Of a stretch of 22,507 bases of DNA, positions 7,733 through 14,109 are shown one piece after another. The stretch spans positions 1-22,507 of the forward strand of contig CAJGCY010000029.1 in NCBI GenBank assembly GCA_904501955.1. Reading direction: 5' to 3'. A model generated the notes under the pieces. That model did not search any database. It saw nothing but the letters and a program-made list of their open reading frames with translations, and was not told the DNA's origin. The position numbers and the translations under genes are program-made. How positions within the stretch are numbered: position 1 is the stretch's first letter; the number at the start of each line of letters is the position of its first letter. Source of the DNA: an uncultured Akkermansia sp. (GTDB lineage Bacteria; Verrucomicrobiota; Verrucomicrobiia; Verrucomicrobiales; Akkermansiaceae).

Positions 7733-9081
7733 AATGGGGTCGCCTCTTCATCTGGTATGTGGTGCTCTCAGCTTTGATTCTCGCCGGCGGTGCATTGTTC
7801 GCTCCGCTGGATTCCATTTTGTATAACACCTTGGCTGCTCAGGCCGGTAAAACGCAGGATGGGCAGGCCATTCACCTACTGCAGGAGGGGGATGCCACAC
7901 CCGTGTCCGAATCTCTGACGATTGAAACCCGCCGTTTGGTCTGCCCCTCGGTAGGGTATATCAACTTGCGCAAGGAGCAGCTCATGGAGAGCTATGCCGC
8001 GGTGGATATGCGTGCGCAGGATTTTGCTGCCTTGCTGAACAAAATTTCTCAATCAGGTGTGCGGAATTTGGCAATATCTGCGCCCTTTATCTGGGAGGGT
8101 GGCACGCAAGACGCGGGGCAGTTGGTACTGTGTGCCACGCTGCAAAATAAGAAATACTTTGAGCGTACGGTGCTCGGCATGCGTGGCAGAACCTCTGCGC
8201 AGGCGGATTTGACTCCGATTCAGTTCCGTTCCTTCGTCATTCCCTCTCATCAGGTGAAGGGGGATGTCTCGCTGCTGCCTGCGGCAAACCGCCAGGTGGA
8301 GAATGATTTGGATACGGCAGATGACACCACACAGCTTACTTGGGCTCCCGACTGGTTGGAGGATGAGCCGCTGACTCAGATTCCCGCCGCTGTGGATGAC
8401 CGCTCCTTCCCCTTGCTGATGCGCTGGAATGGTGAGATTCTACCGACCCTCCCCCTTCGCATGGCGCTGAGCATTCGCTCCTGCAATCCTGATAAGGTGA
8501 AGGTAGATTTAGGCAACTCCATCAGCTTTGACGGTATTACTTTACCCATCGACTCTCATGGACGCCTGACGCTGAAGAACACCCATGTGCAGGAGCTTGG
8601 GCTTGCGGATTTGATTGACGGTAAAGCCGAGTTGAAGGATGAAACCGGCAAGTTCAAGCTCGCTGTGCTTGGCCAACCGCTCACGGACCAAGAGCCCGCG
8701 GCTCGCACGCAATTGATGGCTGCCACGCTGTCGCAGCTCTGCGCTTACACGGTAACGGACACCAAGTTAGTGCCCGGTGAACCGTTGCCCTCCCTGTGTT
8801 ATCGCCCTATAGTGAGCTCGTATTGGCTTTTCATCGTCACGGTTCTCGTAGGTCTGTTCTTTGTGCTGCTCATCCTGCCGTATTTCCCCGGTGTGTTGCG
8901 CTTGCTTGCTCTCTTCGGGGCTTTGGCCTATGCTCTGAACCACGTATGGGGGGACATGCAGAACGGGTATTGGAGCCATGCAGGCTTGCTCACCATTGCT
9001 TGGGTGCTGTTGTTCTGGGCGGTAAGCTCCCTCAAGCCTGAAAAGAAGCGCAATATCTTCTCTTCCTCCCGTCGTAGATAA
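7711..9081 (+). CDS. Stand-alone CHASE2-like membrane protein
   Basis: A 456-residue protein with one N-terminal membrane helix (about 10-30), a roughly 330-residue extracytoplasmic region, and three C-terminal helices (about 370-392, 395-415, 422-445) ending in a basic tail. This is the topology of CHASE2 sensor modules. Sequence features fit: FAPLDSILYNTL just after the first helix, FAALLNKISQSGVRNLAISAPF as the conserved 'all-x-gv' segment, and ISFDGITLPIDSHGRLTL like the CHASE2 'iPlD-x-dGrl' element. No kinase, cyclase or other output domain follows, so it would signal through a partner or serve another envelope role. Assignment to CHASE2 is by pattern, not by alignment. The ATG at 7711 lies 22 nt inside the kinase gene, implying translational coupling. 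It is the last gene of the cluster. Confidence 0.75.
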   Translation: MASKSRLKWGRLFIWYVVLSALILAGGALFAPLDSILYNTLAAQAGKTQDGQAIHLLQEGDATPVSESLTIETRRLVCPSVGYINLRKEQLMESYAAVDMRAQDFAALLNKISQSGVRNLAISAPFIWEGGTQDAGQLVLCATLQNKKYFERTVLGMRGRTSAQADLTPIQFRSFVIPSHQVKGDVSLLPAANRQVENDLDTADDTTQLTWAPDWLEDEPLTQIPAAVDDRSFPLLMRWNGEILPTLPLRMALSIRSCNPDKVKVDLGNSISFDGITLPIDSHGRLTLKNTHVQELGLADLIDGKAELKDETGKFKLAVLGQPLTDQEPAARTQLMAATLSQLCAYTVTDTKLVPGEPLPSLCYRPIVSSYWLFIVTVLVGLFFVLLILPYFPGVLRLLALFGALAYALNHVWGDMQNGYWSHAGLLTIAWVLLFWAVSSLKPEKKRNIFSSSRRR

Positions 9082-9099
9082 GCAAGATTTGCCTCTGCT

Positions 9100-9253
9100 C
9101 GATAAATCGGAATTTGTAGGGCAACAAAATCTATCGGAGCGTGGGACTTTAGTCCCACAAATACGTGCGGGGCTAATCCATAAGAGGGACTAAAGTCCCT
9201 CGCTCTGAGTGAATGAATGTTACAAATCCCCCTCTTCAACTTCCGATTTATCG
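9100..9253. repeat. 154-bp nested palindrome (REP/MITE-like intergenic element)
   Basis: The outer arms CGATAAATCGGAA (9100-9112) and TTCCGATTTATCG (9241-9253) are perfect inverted repeats. Inside them ATTTGTA (9112-9118) pairs with TACAAAT (9221-9227). The core holds two palindromes, GTGGGACTTTAGTCCCAC (9141-9158) and GAGGGACTAAAGTCCCTC (9184-9201), which also pair with each other together with the flanking GAGCG/CGCTC. The element fills the gap between two convergent genes, where it could act as a bidirectional terminator. The GGGACT-AGTCCC hairpins resemble REP-type repeats mobilised in trans by RAYT transposases; no transposase is present here, so mobility is inference. Confidence 0.8.
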
Positions 9254-9267
9254 CTCGGATTGCCTCA

Positions 9268-9903
9268 TTATTTTTCTTTTTTTGCGGTGGACTTTTTGGT
9301 GCCCTTGGCCTTATTTTTTGCCTGCTTTTTGGTACGCTTGGGCTTTTTGGGGGCATACTTGTGCAAGTGCACCTGCATGAGGAGCAGGGTGAACATGGAG
9401 GCGGGATTGATTTTTACCGCAGCAGCATCTGCTACGGTGACGGCCAGATGCACGATTTTCTGCACAATGGCGGTGTATTCGTCTACATCCGGGTTGGGCA
9501 GCGTATCATCCAGCAAGCTGTGCAGTTGCACAAGTTTGCGATAAAGGTGCATCCAATTGTCGGAAGCCTTGGCTTGTAATGTGTAAAGGATGCTTTCCGG
9601 GAGGGAATCCAGTAATTTATCAATTTTTCGCAGCTGCTTGTGCTCTTCTTTACTGCTTTTACGGTGTGCAGCAGCCTCCAGCAAGAAACGCACATGTGTG
9701 GTCAACTCTCCGTGGGCATCCAGTACTGCCATGGGTACATGCGCATTCGCGGAATCTACCCCATTTCCTTCCGCTACTGTTTGAAACAGAGTCGCCAGCA
9801 CAGAGGCCTTCCCCTGCGCGCTCAATGTCTCCTTTTCAAACAGCATCACGGGCATTAATTTACCATATTTTCCGTCTTTCTTCAAGGCGCTTTTGCGCCC
9901 CAT
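9268..9903 (-). CDS. Lysine-rich hypothetical protein
   Basis: A product of up to 211 residues that I do not recognise. The middle (about 70-180) is predicted mostly alpha-helical, with segments such as HKQLRKIDKLLDSLPESIL and YRKLVQLHSLLDD. The last 27 residues are almost purely basic (KKPKRTKKQAKNKAKGTKKS), suggesting nucleic-acid or polyanion binding. No signal peptide or membrane helix is seen. The longest frame starts at 9903, only 3 nt after the T tract of the tRNA-Ser terminator. A promoter at 9857-9885 ends its -10 box 10 nt before the in-frame ATG at 9846 (residue 20, MLFEKETL), which I consider the more likely real start, giving 192 residues. It converges with the CHASE2-like gene across the palindromic repeat. 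Confidence 0.7.
   Translation of the reverse strand: MGRKSALKKDGKYGKLMPVMLFEKETLSAQGKASVLATLFQTVAEGNGVDSANAHVPMAVLDAHGELTTHVRFLLEAAAHRKSSKEEHKQLRKIDKLLDSLPESILYTLQAKASDNWMHLYRKLVQLHSLLDDTLPNPDVDEYTAIVQKIVHLAVTVADAAAVKINPASMFTLLLMQVHLHKYAPKKPKRTKKQAKNKAKGTKKSTAKKEK
9857..9885 (-). promoter_or_regulatory. Promoter for the lysine-rich protein (predicted leaderless)
   Basis: On the minus strand TTGAAG (9880-9885), 17 nt and TAAATT (9857-9862) end 10 nt before the ATG at 9846. The geometry matches the other leaderless promoters in this window. It lies inside the 5' part of the longest reading frame, so either the start is at 9846 or there are two starts. Confidence 0.45.
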
Positions 9904-9906
9904 TAC

Positions 9907-9935
9907 AAAAAAAGCCCCGCATGCGCGGGGCTTTT
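9907..9935 (-). terminator. Intrinsic terminator of tRNA-Ser
   Basis: On the minus strand AAAAGCCCCGC, a 4-nt loop and GCGGGGC followed by seven T residues (plus-strand A run 9907-9913) make a textbook rho-independent terminator, 5 nt downstream of the tRNA 3' end. Confidence 0.9.
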
Positions 9936-9939
9936 CGAG

Positions 9940-10026
9940 CGGATGGGGTGAGATTCGAACTCACGGAAGGTATTAGCCTTCGGCGGTTTTCAAGACCGCT
10001 GCATTAAACCGCTCTGCCACCCATCC
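9940..10026 (-). tRNA. tRNA-Ser (anticodon UGA)
   Basis: An 87-nt cloverleaf on the minus strand. The acceptor GGATGGG (10020-10026) pairs with CCCATCC next to a G discriminator at 9940, as expected for serine tRNAs. The anticodon loop is CTTGAAA with anticodon TGA, reading UCA and UCG codons. The long variable arm (GAAGG/CCTTC) is typical of tRNA-Ser, and the T arm is GTGAG-TTCGAAT-CTCAC. The 3' CCA is not encoded, so CCA-adding enzyme is needed. Confidence 0.97.
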
Positions 10027-10055
10027 ATGTGCACAGCATTGCGGTGTGCGCGGTT

Positions 10056-10084
10056 ATAGTAGCGTAGAACTCGCCCTGCTGCAA
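10056..10084 (-). promoter_or_regulatory. Probable promoter of tRNA-Ser
   Basis: On the minus strand TTGCAG (10079-10084), a 17-nt spacer and TACTAT (10056-10061) lie about 29 nt upstream of the tRNA 5' end. An overlapping TATAAC could serve as an alternative -10 with a longer spacer. Confidence 0.45.
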
Positions 10085-10233
10085 GCATTTTTTGTGTAAT
10101 ATGGGCTTTTTATAAAGAAAAAAAGTTTTATATGAAAAAATATTAAAAAGATTGAACAGAATGCGAACTTGCGGTGTCAATACATGCAAAGGGACACGAA
10201 AGCGCCCTGAAACAACAAACAGATACAAGCAAT
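10085..10233 (+). promoter_or_regulatory. A+T-rich leader/control region upstream of the His/Cys-rich pair
   Basis: This 149-nt gap is conspicuously A+T-rich up to about 10155, against a much more G+C-rich background. TATAAA (10111-10116) preceded by a T run (10088-10093) at 17 nt is a possible but weak promoter and would give a leader of about 110 nt. I see no gene and no convincing riboswitch fold. The leader length sets this locus apart from the leaderless genes and may mean special regulation. Confidence 0.3.
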
Positions 10234-10308
10234 ATGAAGCAATACATCATCAAGTTGGCAGCCGTGGCAATGCTGGGGCTGAGCGTCATGGCAGCACAGG
10301 CAAACGCA
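10223..10308 (+). repeat. Tandem duplication unit, copy 1 (start region of paralogue 1)
   Basis: The sequence ATACAAGCAATATGAA and the following signal-peptide codons are repeated at 10570-10655 with few differences, many of them synonymous. Similarity fades in the mature region, which suggests duplication followed by rapid divergence of the tail or conversion limited to the 5' part. Confidence 0.8.
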
Positions 10309-10527
10309 GCGAATGTTGCCGTAAGAGTGAAGAACGACAAGGTAAGCGTTGTTGTAAAAGACAAGGCAAAGGGCAAAAAGAAGGTGGACGTGCGCCAGAA
10401 CGACAGAGATTGCCGCGAGTGCCGCATGGAGGAACGCCGCCACGAGGCGAGGTTCAACAAGAAGCACCACCGTAAAGACAACCGCCGAGACAAGCGCGTA
10501 GTACACTGCAAGAAGTGCCACCACTGA
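10234..10527 (+). CDS. Small exported basic protein with two CxxC motifs (paralogue 1)
   Basis: A 97-residue product, not a family I recognise. The first 25 residues form a signal peptide (MKQYIIKLAAVAMLGLSVMA, cleavage after AQANA). A short conserved segment (VAVRVKNDKVSVVVKD) follows, then a strongly basic tail with CREC, several His/Arg clusters and a terminal CKKCHH. The paired CxxC motifs and histidines suggest metal binding in the periplasm or on the surface. Its signal peptide, the segment after it and 11 nt upstream of the ATG are nearly identical to those of the next gene, so the two are tandem duplicates. A longer frame from 10174 exists, but the start at 10234 opens the signal peptide and matches the paralogue. 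No Shine-Dalgarno sequence. Confidence 0.8.
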   Translation: MKQYIIKLAAVAMLGLSVMAAQANAANVAVRVKNDKVSVVVKDKAKGKKKVDVRQNDRDCRECRMEERRHEARFNKKHHRKDNRRDKRVVHCKKCHH

Positions 10528-10569
10528 TACGACTAGCCGTTCGCAAATAACATTAACCTCAACCAAATC

Positions 10570-10655
10570 ATACAAGCAATATGAAACAGTACATCATCAA
10601 GTTGGCAGCCGTAGCAATGCTGGGGCTGGGAGCCATGGCAGCACAGGCTGAAGCA
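10570..10655 (+). repeat. Tandem duplication unit, copy 2 (start region of paralogue 2)
   Basis: Second copy of the unit at 10223-10308. The 16-nt stretch spanning the start codon is identical in both. Confidence 0.8.
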
Positions 10656-10862
10656 GCCGTCGTCAACGTCAAACTGGGCAAAGTGAACATTGTGGTGAAG
10701 GATAACGATTGCCACCAGCATGACCACCACGCAAAGCATGATCGTAAGCACGACAGACACGCCAAACACCGCGATGACCGCCATGACAGGCACGTTGTCG
10801 ATGACCGCCGCCACAATCACGGTAAAAAGGATGCCCATCACGGTAAAGCTAAGCGTAAGTAA
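10581..10862 (+). CDS. Small exported histidine/aspartate-rich protein (paralogue 2)
   Basis: A 93-residue product with the same signal peptide as its upstream neighbour (cleavage after AQAEA). A short segment, VVNVKLGKVNIVVKD, matches the neighbour's VAVRVKNDKVSVVVKD. The remaining 50 or so residues hold 14 histidines with many Asp, Arg and Lys, in patterns such as CHQHDHH, RHAKHRDDRHDRH and RHNHGKKDAHH. This composition is typical of nickel, zinc or copper sequestering or delivery proteins, but composition alone does not prove it. It lies 53 nt after paralogue 1 and ends before a strong terminator, so the two form one transcription unit. No transporter or regulator of metals is adjacent. 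Confidence 0.82.
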   Translation: MKQYIIKLAAVAMLGLGAMAAQAEAAVVNVKLGKVNIVVKDNDCHQHDHHAKHDRKHDRHAKHRDDRHDRHVVDDRRHNHGKKDAHHGKAKRK

Positions 10863-10909
10863 TCACCATGGAAGACGACTCCTCTACAGGTACACCGATA
10901 ACTAAAACA

Positions 10910-10967
10910 CCGCCGCTGCAAGAAAGCGCCTCAGTTAAGGCCTCATGCAGCGGCGGATTTGTTTTTA
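10910..10967 (+). terminator. Intrinsic terminator after the His/Cys-rich pair
   Basis: CCGCCGCTGCA (10910-10920) pairs perfectly with TGCAGCGGCGG (10946-10956) around a 25-nt loop, followed by ATTTGTTTTTA. On the minus strand the stem is followed by TGTTTTAG, so it may also stop transcription from folA, which ends at 10983. Confidence 0.85.
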
Positions 10968-10982
10968 CTCTGTGCGTGGGGA

Positions 10983-11453
10983 TTAACCCCTCGAATACAG
11001 TGTTGAGGTAAAGCCCTCAAATTTCTCCAATTCTTTGCGGTGCGGGAAAAGTGACTTGAACTCCGGGAACCACGTATCCGCTTGCCATTGCCCGGCTACC
11101 TCCGACACGTAAATACCCTGCATGTGGGGCAGCATGAGTGTGTAAATCTGCGCTCCGCCGATGACCATCACCTCCGGGTCCTGTAATTCGATGGACTCAA
11201 GCTCTGCGATGTCATGAATGACGATGGCTCCCTCTGCCTGAAAATCCCGAGAGCGGGTAAGCACGATATTCTGACGCCCGGGGAGCGGCCGCCCGAGTGA
11301 ATCCCACGTTTTGCGCCCCATGAGGATGGGATGCCCCATGGTCAGGCGTTTGAAGAGCTTGAGATCATCCGGCAAACGCCAAGGCATGGTGTTGTCCAGA
11401 CCGATAGCGCGGTCCTCCGCCATGGCAACTACGCCTGTGTAGGTAATACTCAT
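10983..11453 (-). CDS. folA: Dihydrofolate reductase
   Basis: A 156-residue NADPH-dependent enzyme reducing dihydrofolate to tetrahydrofolate, the partner reaction to thymidylate synthase. Visible signatures are GLDNTMPWRLPDDLKLFKRLT near residues 18-38 (substrate loop with the catalytic Asp in the LPDDL segment), MGRKTWDSLGRPLPGR at about 45-60 (cofactor binding) and VIGGAQIY at about 97-104. Length is typical. Its ATG overlaps the thyA stop as ATGA, so the two are translationally coupled. It is the last gene of the uxs-pyrF-thyA-folA operon. No Shine-Dalgarno sequence. Confidence 0.97.
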   Translation of the reverse strand: MSITYTGVVAMAEDRAIGLDNTMPWRLPDDLKLFKRLTMGHPILMGRKTWDSLGRPLPGRQNIVLTRSRDFQAEGAIVIHDIAELESIELQDPEVMVIGGAQIYTLMLPHMQGIYVSEVAGQWQADTWFPEFKSLFPHRKELEKFEGFTSTLYSRG

Positions 11454-12265
11454 ACGGAAATGGGGGCTTTGATGTGCGGGTGAGGGTCATACCCGGTCAG
11501 GGTGAAGTCCTCGTACTTGAAACCGTCAATCTCCGTAACCTCCGGATTGAGCAGCATAGTGGGCAGGGTGCGAGGCTCGCGGGTGAGCTGCAGCTTGGCC
11601 TGCTCAATGTGGTTTTTGTACAGATGGAGGTCTCCGAAGGTATGCACGAACTCTCGCGCCTCATAACCGCAGACCTGTGCCGTCATCATCAGCAGCAAGG
11701 CATAGCTGGCAATGTTGAACGGCACGCCGAGGAAGAGATCACAGCTGCGCTGGTAGAGCTGCAGGCTCAGGCCGTGCTTCTCGCCCTCCTTCTGTGCGGG
11801 AATCACACAGAACTGGAAGAGACAATGGCAGGGAGGCAGCGCCATGCTGTCCACCTCAGCCACATTCCAGGCGGAAACGAGGTGACGGCGGCTCCACGGG
11901 TTGTTCTTGAGCCCATCGATGAGCTTGGCAATCTGGTCAATGCTACCGCCATTGCCATCCGGCCATTTACGCCACTGGCTACCGTACACGGGGCCCAAAT
12001 CACCGTTTTCGTCTGCCCATTCATCCCAAATAGTCACTCCGTTCTCCTGCAGGTAGCGGATATTGGTGCTACCTTTCAGGAACCAGAGCAACTCGTGGAT
12101 GATGGAGCGCAGGTGCAGCTTTTTCGTGGTGAGGCAGGGGAAGCCTTTGCGGAGGTCGAAGCGCGTTTGCCGGCCGAACACGCCGATGGTGCCCGTGCCG
12201 GTGCGGTCATCGCGACCGACACCGTTCGTCAGCACATCATCCAGCAGGTCAAGGTATTGTTTCAT
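11450..12265 (-). CDS. thyA: Thymidylate synthase
   Basis: A 271-residue ThyA-type enzyme methylating dUMP to dTMP with methylene-tetrahydrofolate. The catalytic cysteine is C146 in PPCHCLFQ. The phosphate-binding arginines are seen in RDDRTGTGT (18-26) and WSRRHLVSAWN (124-134). QLYQRSCDLFLGVPFNIASYALL and FGDLHLYKNH are the usual nucleotide and folate segments. A short stretch near PAQKEGEKHG is longer than in E. coli ThyA and accounts for the slightly greater length. It begins 6 nt after the pyrF stop and overlaps folA by 4 nt. No Shine-Dalgarno sequence. Confidence 0.98.
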   Translation of the reverse strand: MKQYLDLLDDVLTNGVGRDDRTGTGTIGVFGRQTRFDLRKGFPCLTTKKLHLRSIIHELLWFLKGSTNIRYLQENGVTIWDEWADENGDLGPVYGSQWRKWPDGNGGSIDQIAKLIDGLKNNPWSRRHLVSAWNVAEVDSMALPPCHCLFQFCVIPAQKEGEKHGLSLQLYQRSCDLFLGVPFNIASYALLLMMTAQVCGYEAREFVHTFGDLHLYKNHIEQAKLQLTREPRTLPTMLLNPEVTEIDGFKYEDFTLTGYDPHPHIKAPISV

Positions 12266-12271
12266 ACCGGC

Positions 12272-13051
12272 TTACAGGGAAAGCGCCTCGCGAATCTGCA
12301 GTGCATACTTCTCAGCACGCTGCGCGATGGTGAGGTCCAAATCGCGGTAAAGGATGCCGCGGGAAACATTGATAACGGGGGGCGCTACGCGCGTGCCACC
12401 GGTGAGCGCGCTCAAATCACCACCCTGAGCACCGAGCCCGGGAATGAGCAGGGGGGCGTCCGGCAGCTCATTGAGCAGCTCCGTGCTGGCGTTGGTAAGT
12501 CCCATCACCATGCCTACCTCCGTAGCAGCACCCTCAGCGCGGGCTCGCTCCACCATGTCACCTACCAACTGGTAGACCTTGCGCCCGTTGGCAAGCACCT
12601 GGCGCTCAATGTCGGCAGAACCGGCATTGGATGTTACGGCAAGCAGGTATACGGCCTTACCCTCATGGCCTAAGAAGGGCTCCAGAATATCATAACCCAT
12701 GAAGGGGTTGAGCGTTACGGCATCCACATTCATGCGCTCAAAGTATGCCTGAGCGTAATACTTCTGCGTCTCGCCGATGTCGCCGCGCTTGGCGTCGAGG
12801 ATAACGGGAATCTCCTTGGGCATGTTCTTGAGGAGGTTCTCCAGCATCTGCAAACCGGGCAGGCCCATCGCCTCAAAGTAAGCGATGTTAGGCTTATAAG
12901 CAGCGGTATAGGGGGCGGTCTCCTCAACAACCTGATTGAGCCAAGCCTCCAGCTCAGCGAGGTTTTCGGATTGCGGGCGGGGGTCCAGCCCTACGCAGAG
13001 GGCGGAGCGAGTGGCATTGATACGAGCCTGAAGTTTTTCAGAGAATTTCAT
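12272..13051 (-). CDS. pyrF: Orotidine-5'-phosphate decarboxylase
   Basis: A 259-residue enzyme that converts OMP to UMP, the last step of de novo pyrimidine synthesis. The catalytic motif is LD86AK88RGD91IG, preceded by CVGLDPRP at 19-26 and AAYKPNIAYFE at 50-60. The LDAKRGDIG form and length place it in the longer PyrF subfamily (type 2). IPGLGAQGGDL and NVSRGILY form the C-terminal phosphate site. The start lies 27 nt after uxs, with no obvious promoter in between, and 6 nt separate it from thyA. No Shine-Dalgarno sequence. Confidence 0.97.
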   Translation of the reverse strand: MKFSEKLQARINATRSALCVGLDPRPQSENLAELEAWLNQVVEETAPYTAAYKPNIAYFEAMGLPGLQMLENLLKNMPKEIPVILDAKRGDIGETQKYYAQAYFERMNVDAVTLNPFMGYDILEPFLGHEGKAVYLLAVTSNAGSADIERQVLANGRKVYQLVGDMVERARAEGAATEVGMVMGLTNASTELLNELPDAPLLIPGLGAQGGDLSALTGGTRVAPPVINVSRGILYRDLDLTIAQRAEKYALQIREALSL

Positions 13052-13078
13052 GATAATGGTGTGTTAGAAGTGAAGAGG

Positions 13079-14023
13079 TTAAAGTCCGAGTTTTGCGCGG
13101 AAGTAGTTGATGGTCATATCCAGCCCTTGAGAAAGGGGGATGGTGGGAGCCCAGCCCAGCTTTTCGCCTGCCAGAGTGATGTCGGGGCGGCGCTGGGTGG
13201 GATCGTCAGAGGGGAGCGGGCGCTGCACGAGCTTGCTCTGAGTCGGGATTTTCTGCAGCACCATTTCTGCCAGCTGGCGAATGGTGAACTCACCGGGGTT
13301 GCCGATGTTCACGGGGCCGATGAAGCCTTGCTCATTTTCCATCATGAGCAGCATGCCCTCAATGAGGTCATCCACATACTGGAAGGAGCGAGTTTGCTGC
13401 CCCTCGCCGTAAATGGTGATGTCTTCACCGCGCAGCGCCTGGCAAATGAAGTTGGAAACCACGCGTCCGTCCTCCGGGTTCATATACGGTCCGTAGGTGT
13501 TGAAAATGCGAATCACGCGGATATCCACCCCCTCGTGGCGGTGGTAGTCGAACATGAGGCTCTCCGCACAGCGCTTGCCTTCATCATAGCAAGCGCGGAT
13601 GCCGATGGGGTTCACATTACCGCGATAGTGCTCCGGCTGGGGGTGCACCAAGGGCTCGCCGTATACCTCGGATGTGGAGGTCTGGAGAATGCGCGCGCCG
13701 TGCTTTTTGGCAAGCTCCAGCATGTTGAGAATACCCAGTACGCAGGTTTTAGTGGTGAAAATGGACTTGTTACCTTGGTAGAAAGGCGGGGAGGCCGGGC
13801 AAGCGAGGTTGTAAATGCGGTCAAGCTTCTCTTCGCAGTCCCACGGGTCAATGACGTCATGCTCCACCAAGCGGAAGTCAGGATTATCCAGCAAATCCGC
13901 TACGTTTTCAGTGGAACCGGTGTAATTATTATCCAAGCAAATAACCCGATGACCGTCTGCAATCAGTCTATGGCAAAGGTTTGCACCCACGAAGCCGGTG
14001 CCGCCTGTTACGAGGATGTTCAT
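13079..14023 (-). CDS. UDP-glucuronate decarboxylase (UDP-xylose synthase)
   Basis: A 314-residue extended short-chain dehydrogenase that oxidises and decarboxylates UDP-glucuronate to UDP-xylose. Visible are the NAD-binding TGGTGFVG (6-13), D31 of the LDNNYTGS segment, the UXS hallmark LACPASPPFYQ, the catalytic set T115/S116-Y146-K150 (STSEVYGEP and CYDEGK), and RIFNTYGPYMNPEDGRVVSNFI. NKSIFTTKT replaces the more usual NPVKTIKT, a small divergence. It is the first gene of an operon with pyrF, thyA and folA and has its own strong promoter directly at the ATG. A role in surface glycan supply is inferred. Confidence 0.94.
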   Translation of the reverse strand: MNILVTGGTGFVGANLCHRLIADGHRVICLDNNYTGSTENVADLLDNPDFRLVEHDVIDPWDCEEKLDRIYNLACPASPPFYQGNKSIFTTKTCVLGILNMLELAKKHGARILQTSTSEVYGEPLVHPQPEHYRGNVNPIGIRACYDEGKRCAESLMFDYHRHEGVDIRVIRIFNTYGPYMNPEDGRVVSNFICQALRGEDITIYGEGQQTRSFQYVDDLIEGMLLMMENEQGFIGPVNIGNPGEFTIRQLAEMVLQKIPTQSKLVQRPLPSDDPTQRRPDITLAGEKLGWAPTIPLSQGLDMTINYFRAKLGL

Positions 14024-14032
14024 GCTGAGCGA

Positions 14033-14061
14033 AGTATACCCTCAAATGGCGTAAAATGCAA
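14033..14061 (-). promoter_or_regulatory. Promoter of the uxs-pyrF-thyA-folA operon (predicted leaderless)
   Basis: On the minus strand TTGCAT (14056-14061), a 17-nt spacer and TATACT (14033-14038) end 9 nt before the ATG at 14023. Its -35 box is only 9 bp from the -35 box of the divergent recQ promoter, so the two could compete for polymerase or share a regulator. Confidence 0.7.
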
Positions 14062-14070
14062 GCAAAAAGG

Positions 14071-14099
14071 TTGACAATGCAAGCCGAGTAGGGCATGAT
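14071..14099 (+). promoter_or_regulatory. Promoter of recQ (predicted leaderless)
   Basis: A perfect TTGACA (14071-14076), 17 nt and CATGAT (14094-14099) end 10 nt before the ATG at 14110. The upstream in-frame ATG at 14095 lies inside the -10 box and should not be on the transcript. Confidence 0.65.
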
Positions 14100-14109
14100 G
14101 GTGGCGTTT

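Noticed and set aside
10581..10862. His-rich gene as a low-complexity artefact
   Set aside because: A complete signal peptide, a close upstream paralogue and a strong terminator directly behind it support a real gene.
11474..12673. 399-codon open frame on the plus strand
   Set aside because: It lies antisense to thyA and pyrF, both with clear catalytic motifs, and its translation has no recognisable domain; a shadow of G+C-rich codon usage.
12971..14074. 367-codon plus-strand frame
   Set aside because: Antisense to uxs, which is an unambiguous UDP-glucuronate decarboxylase.
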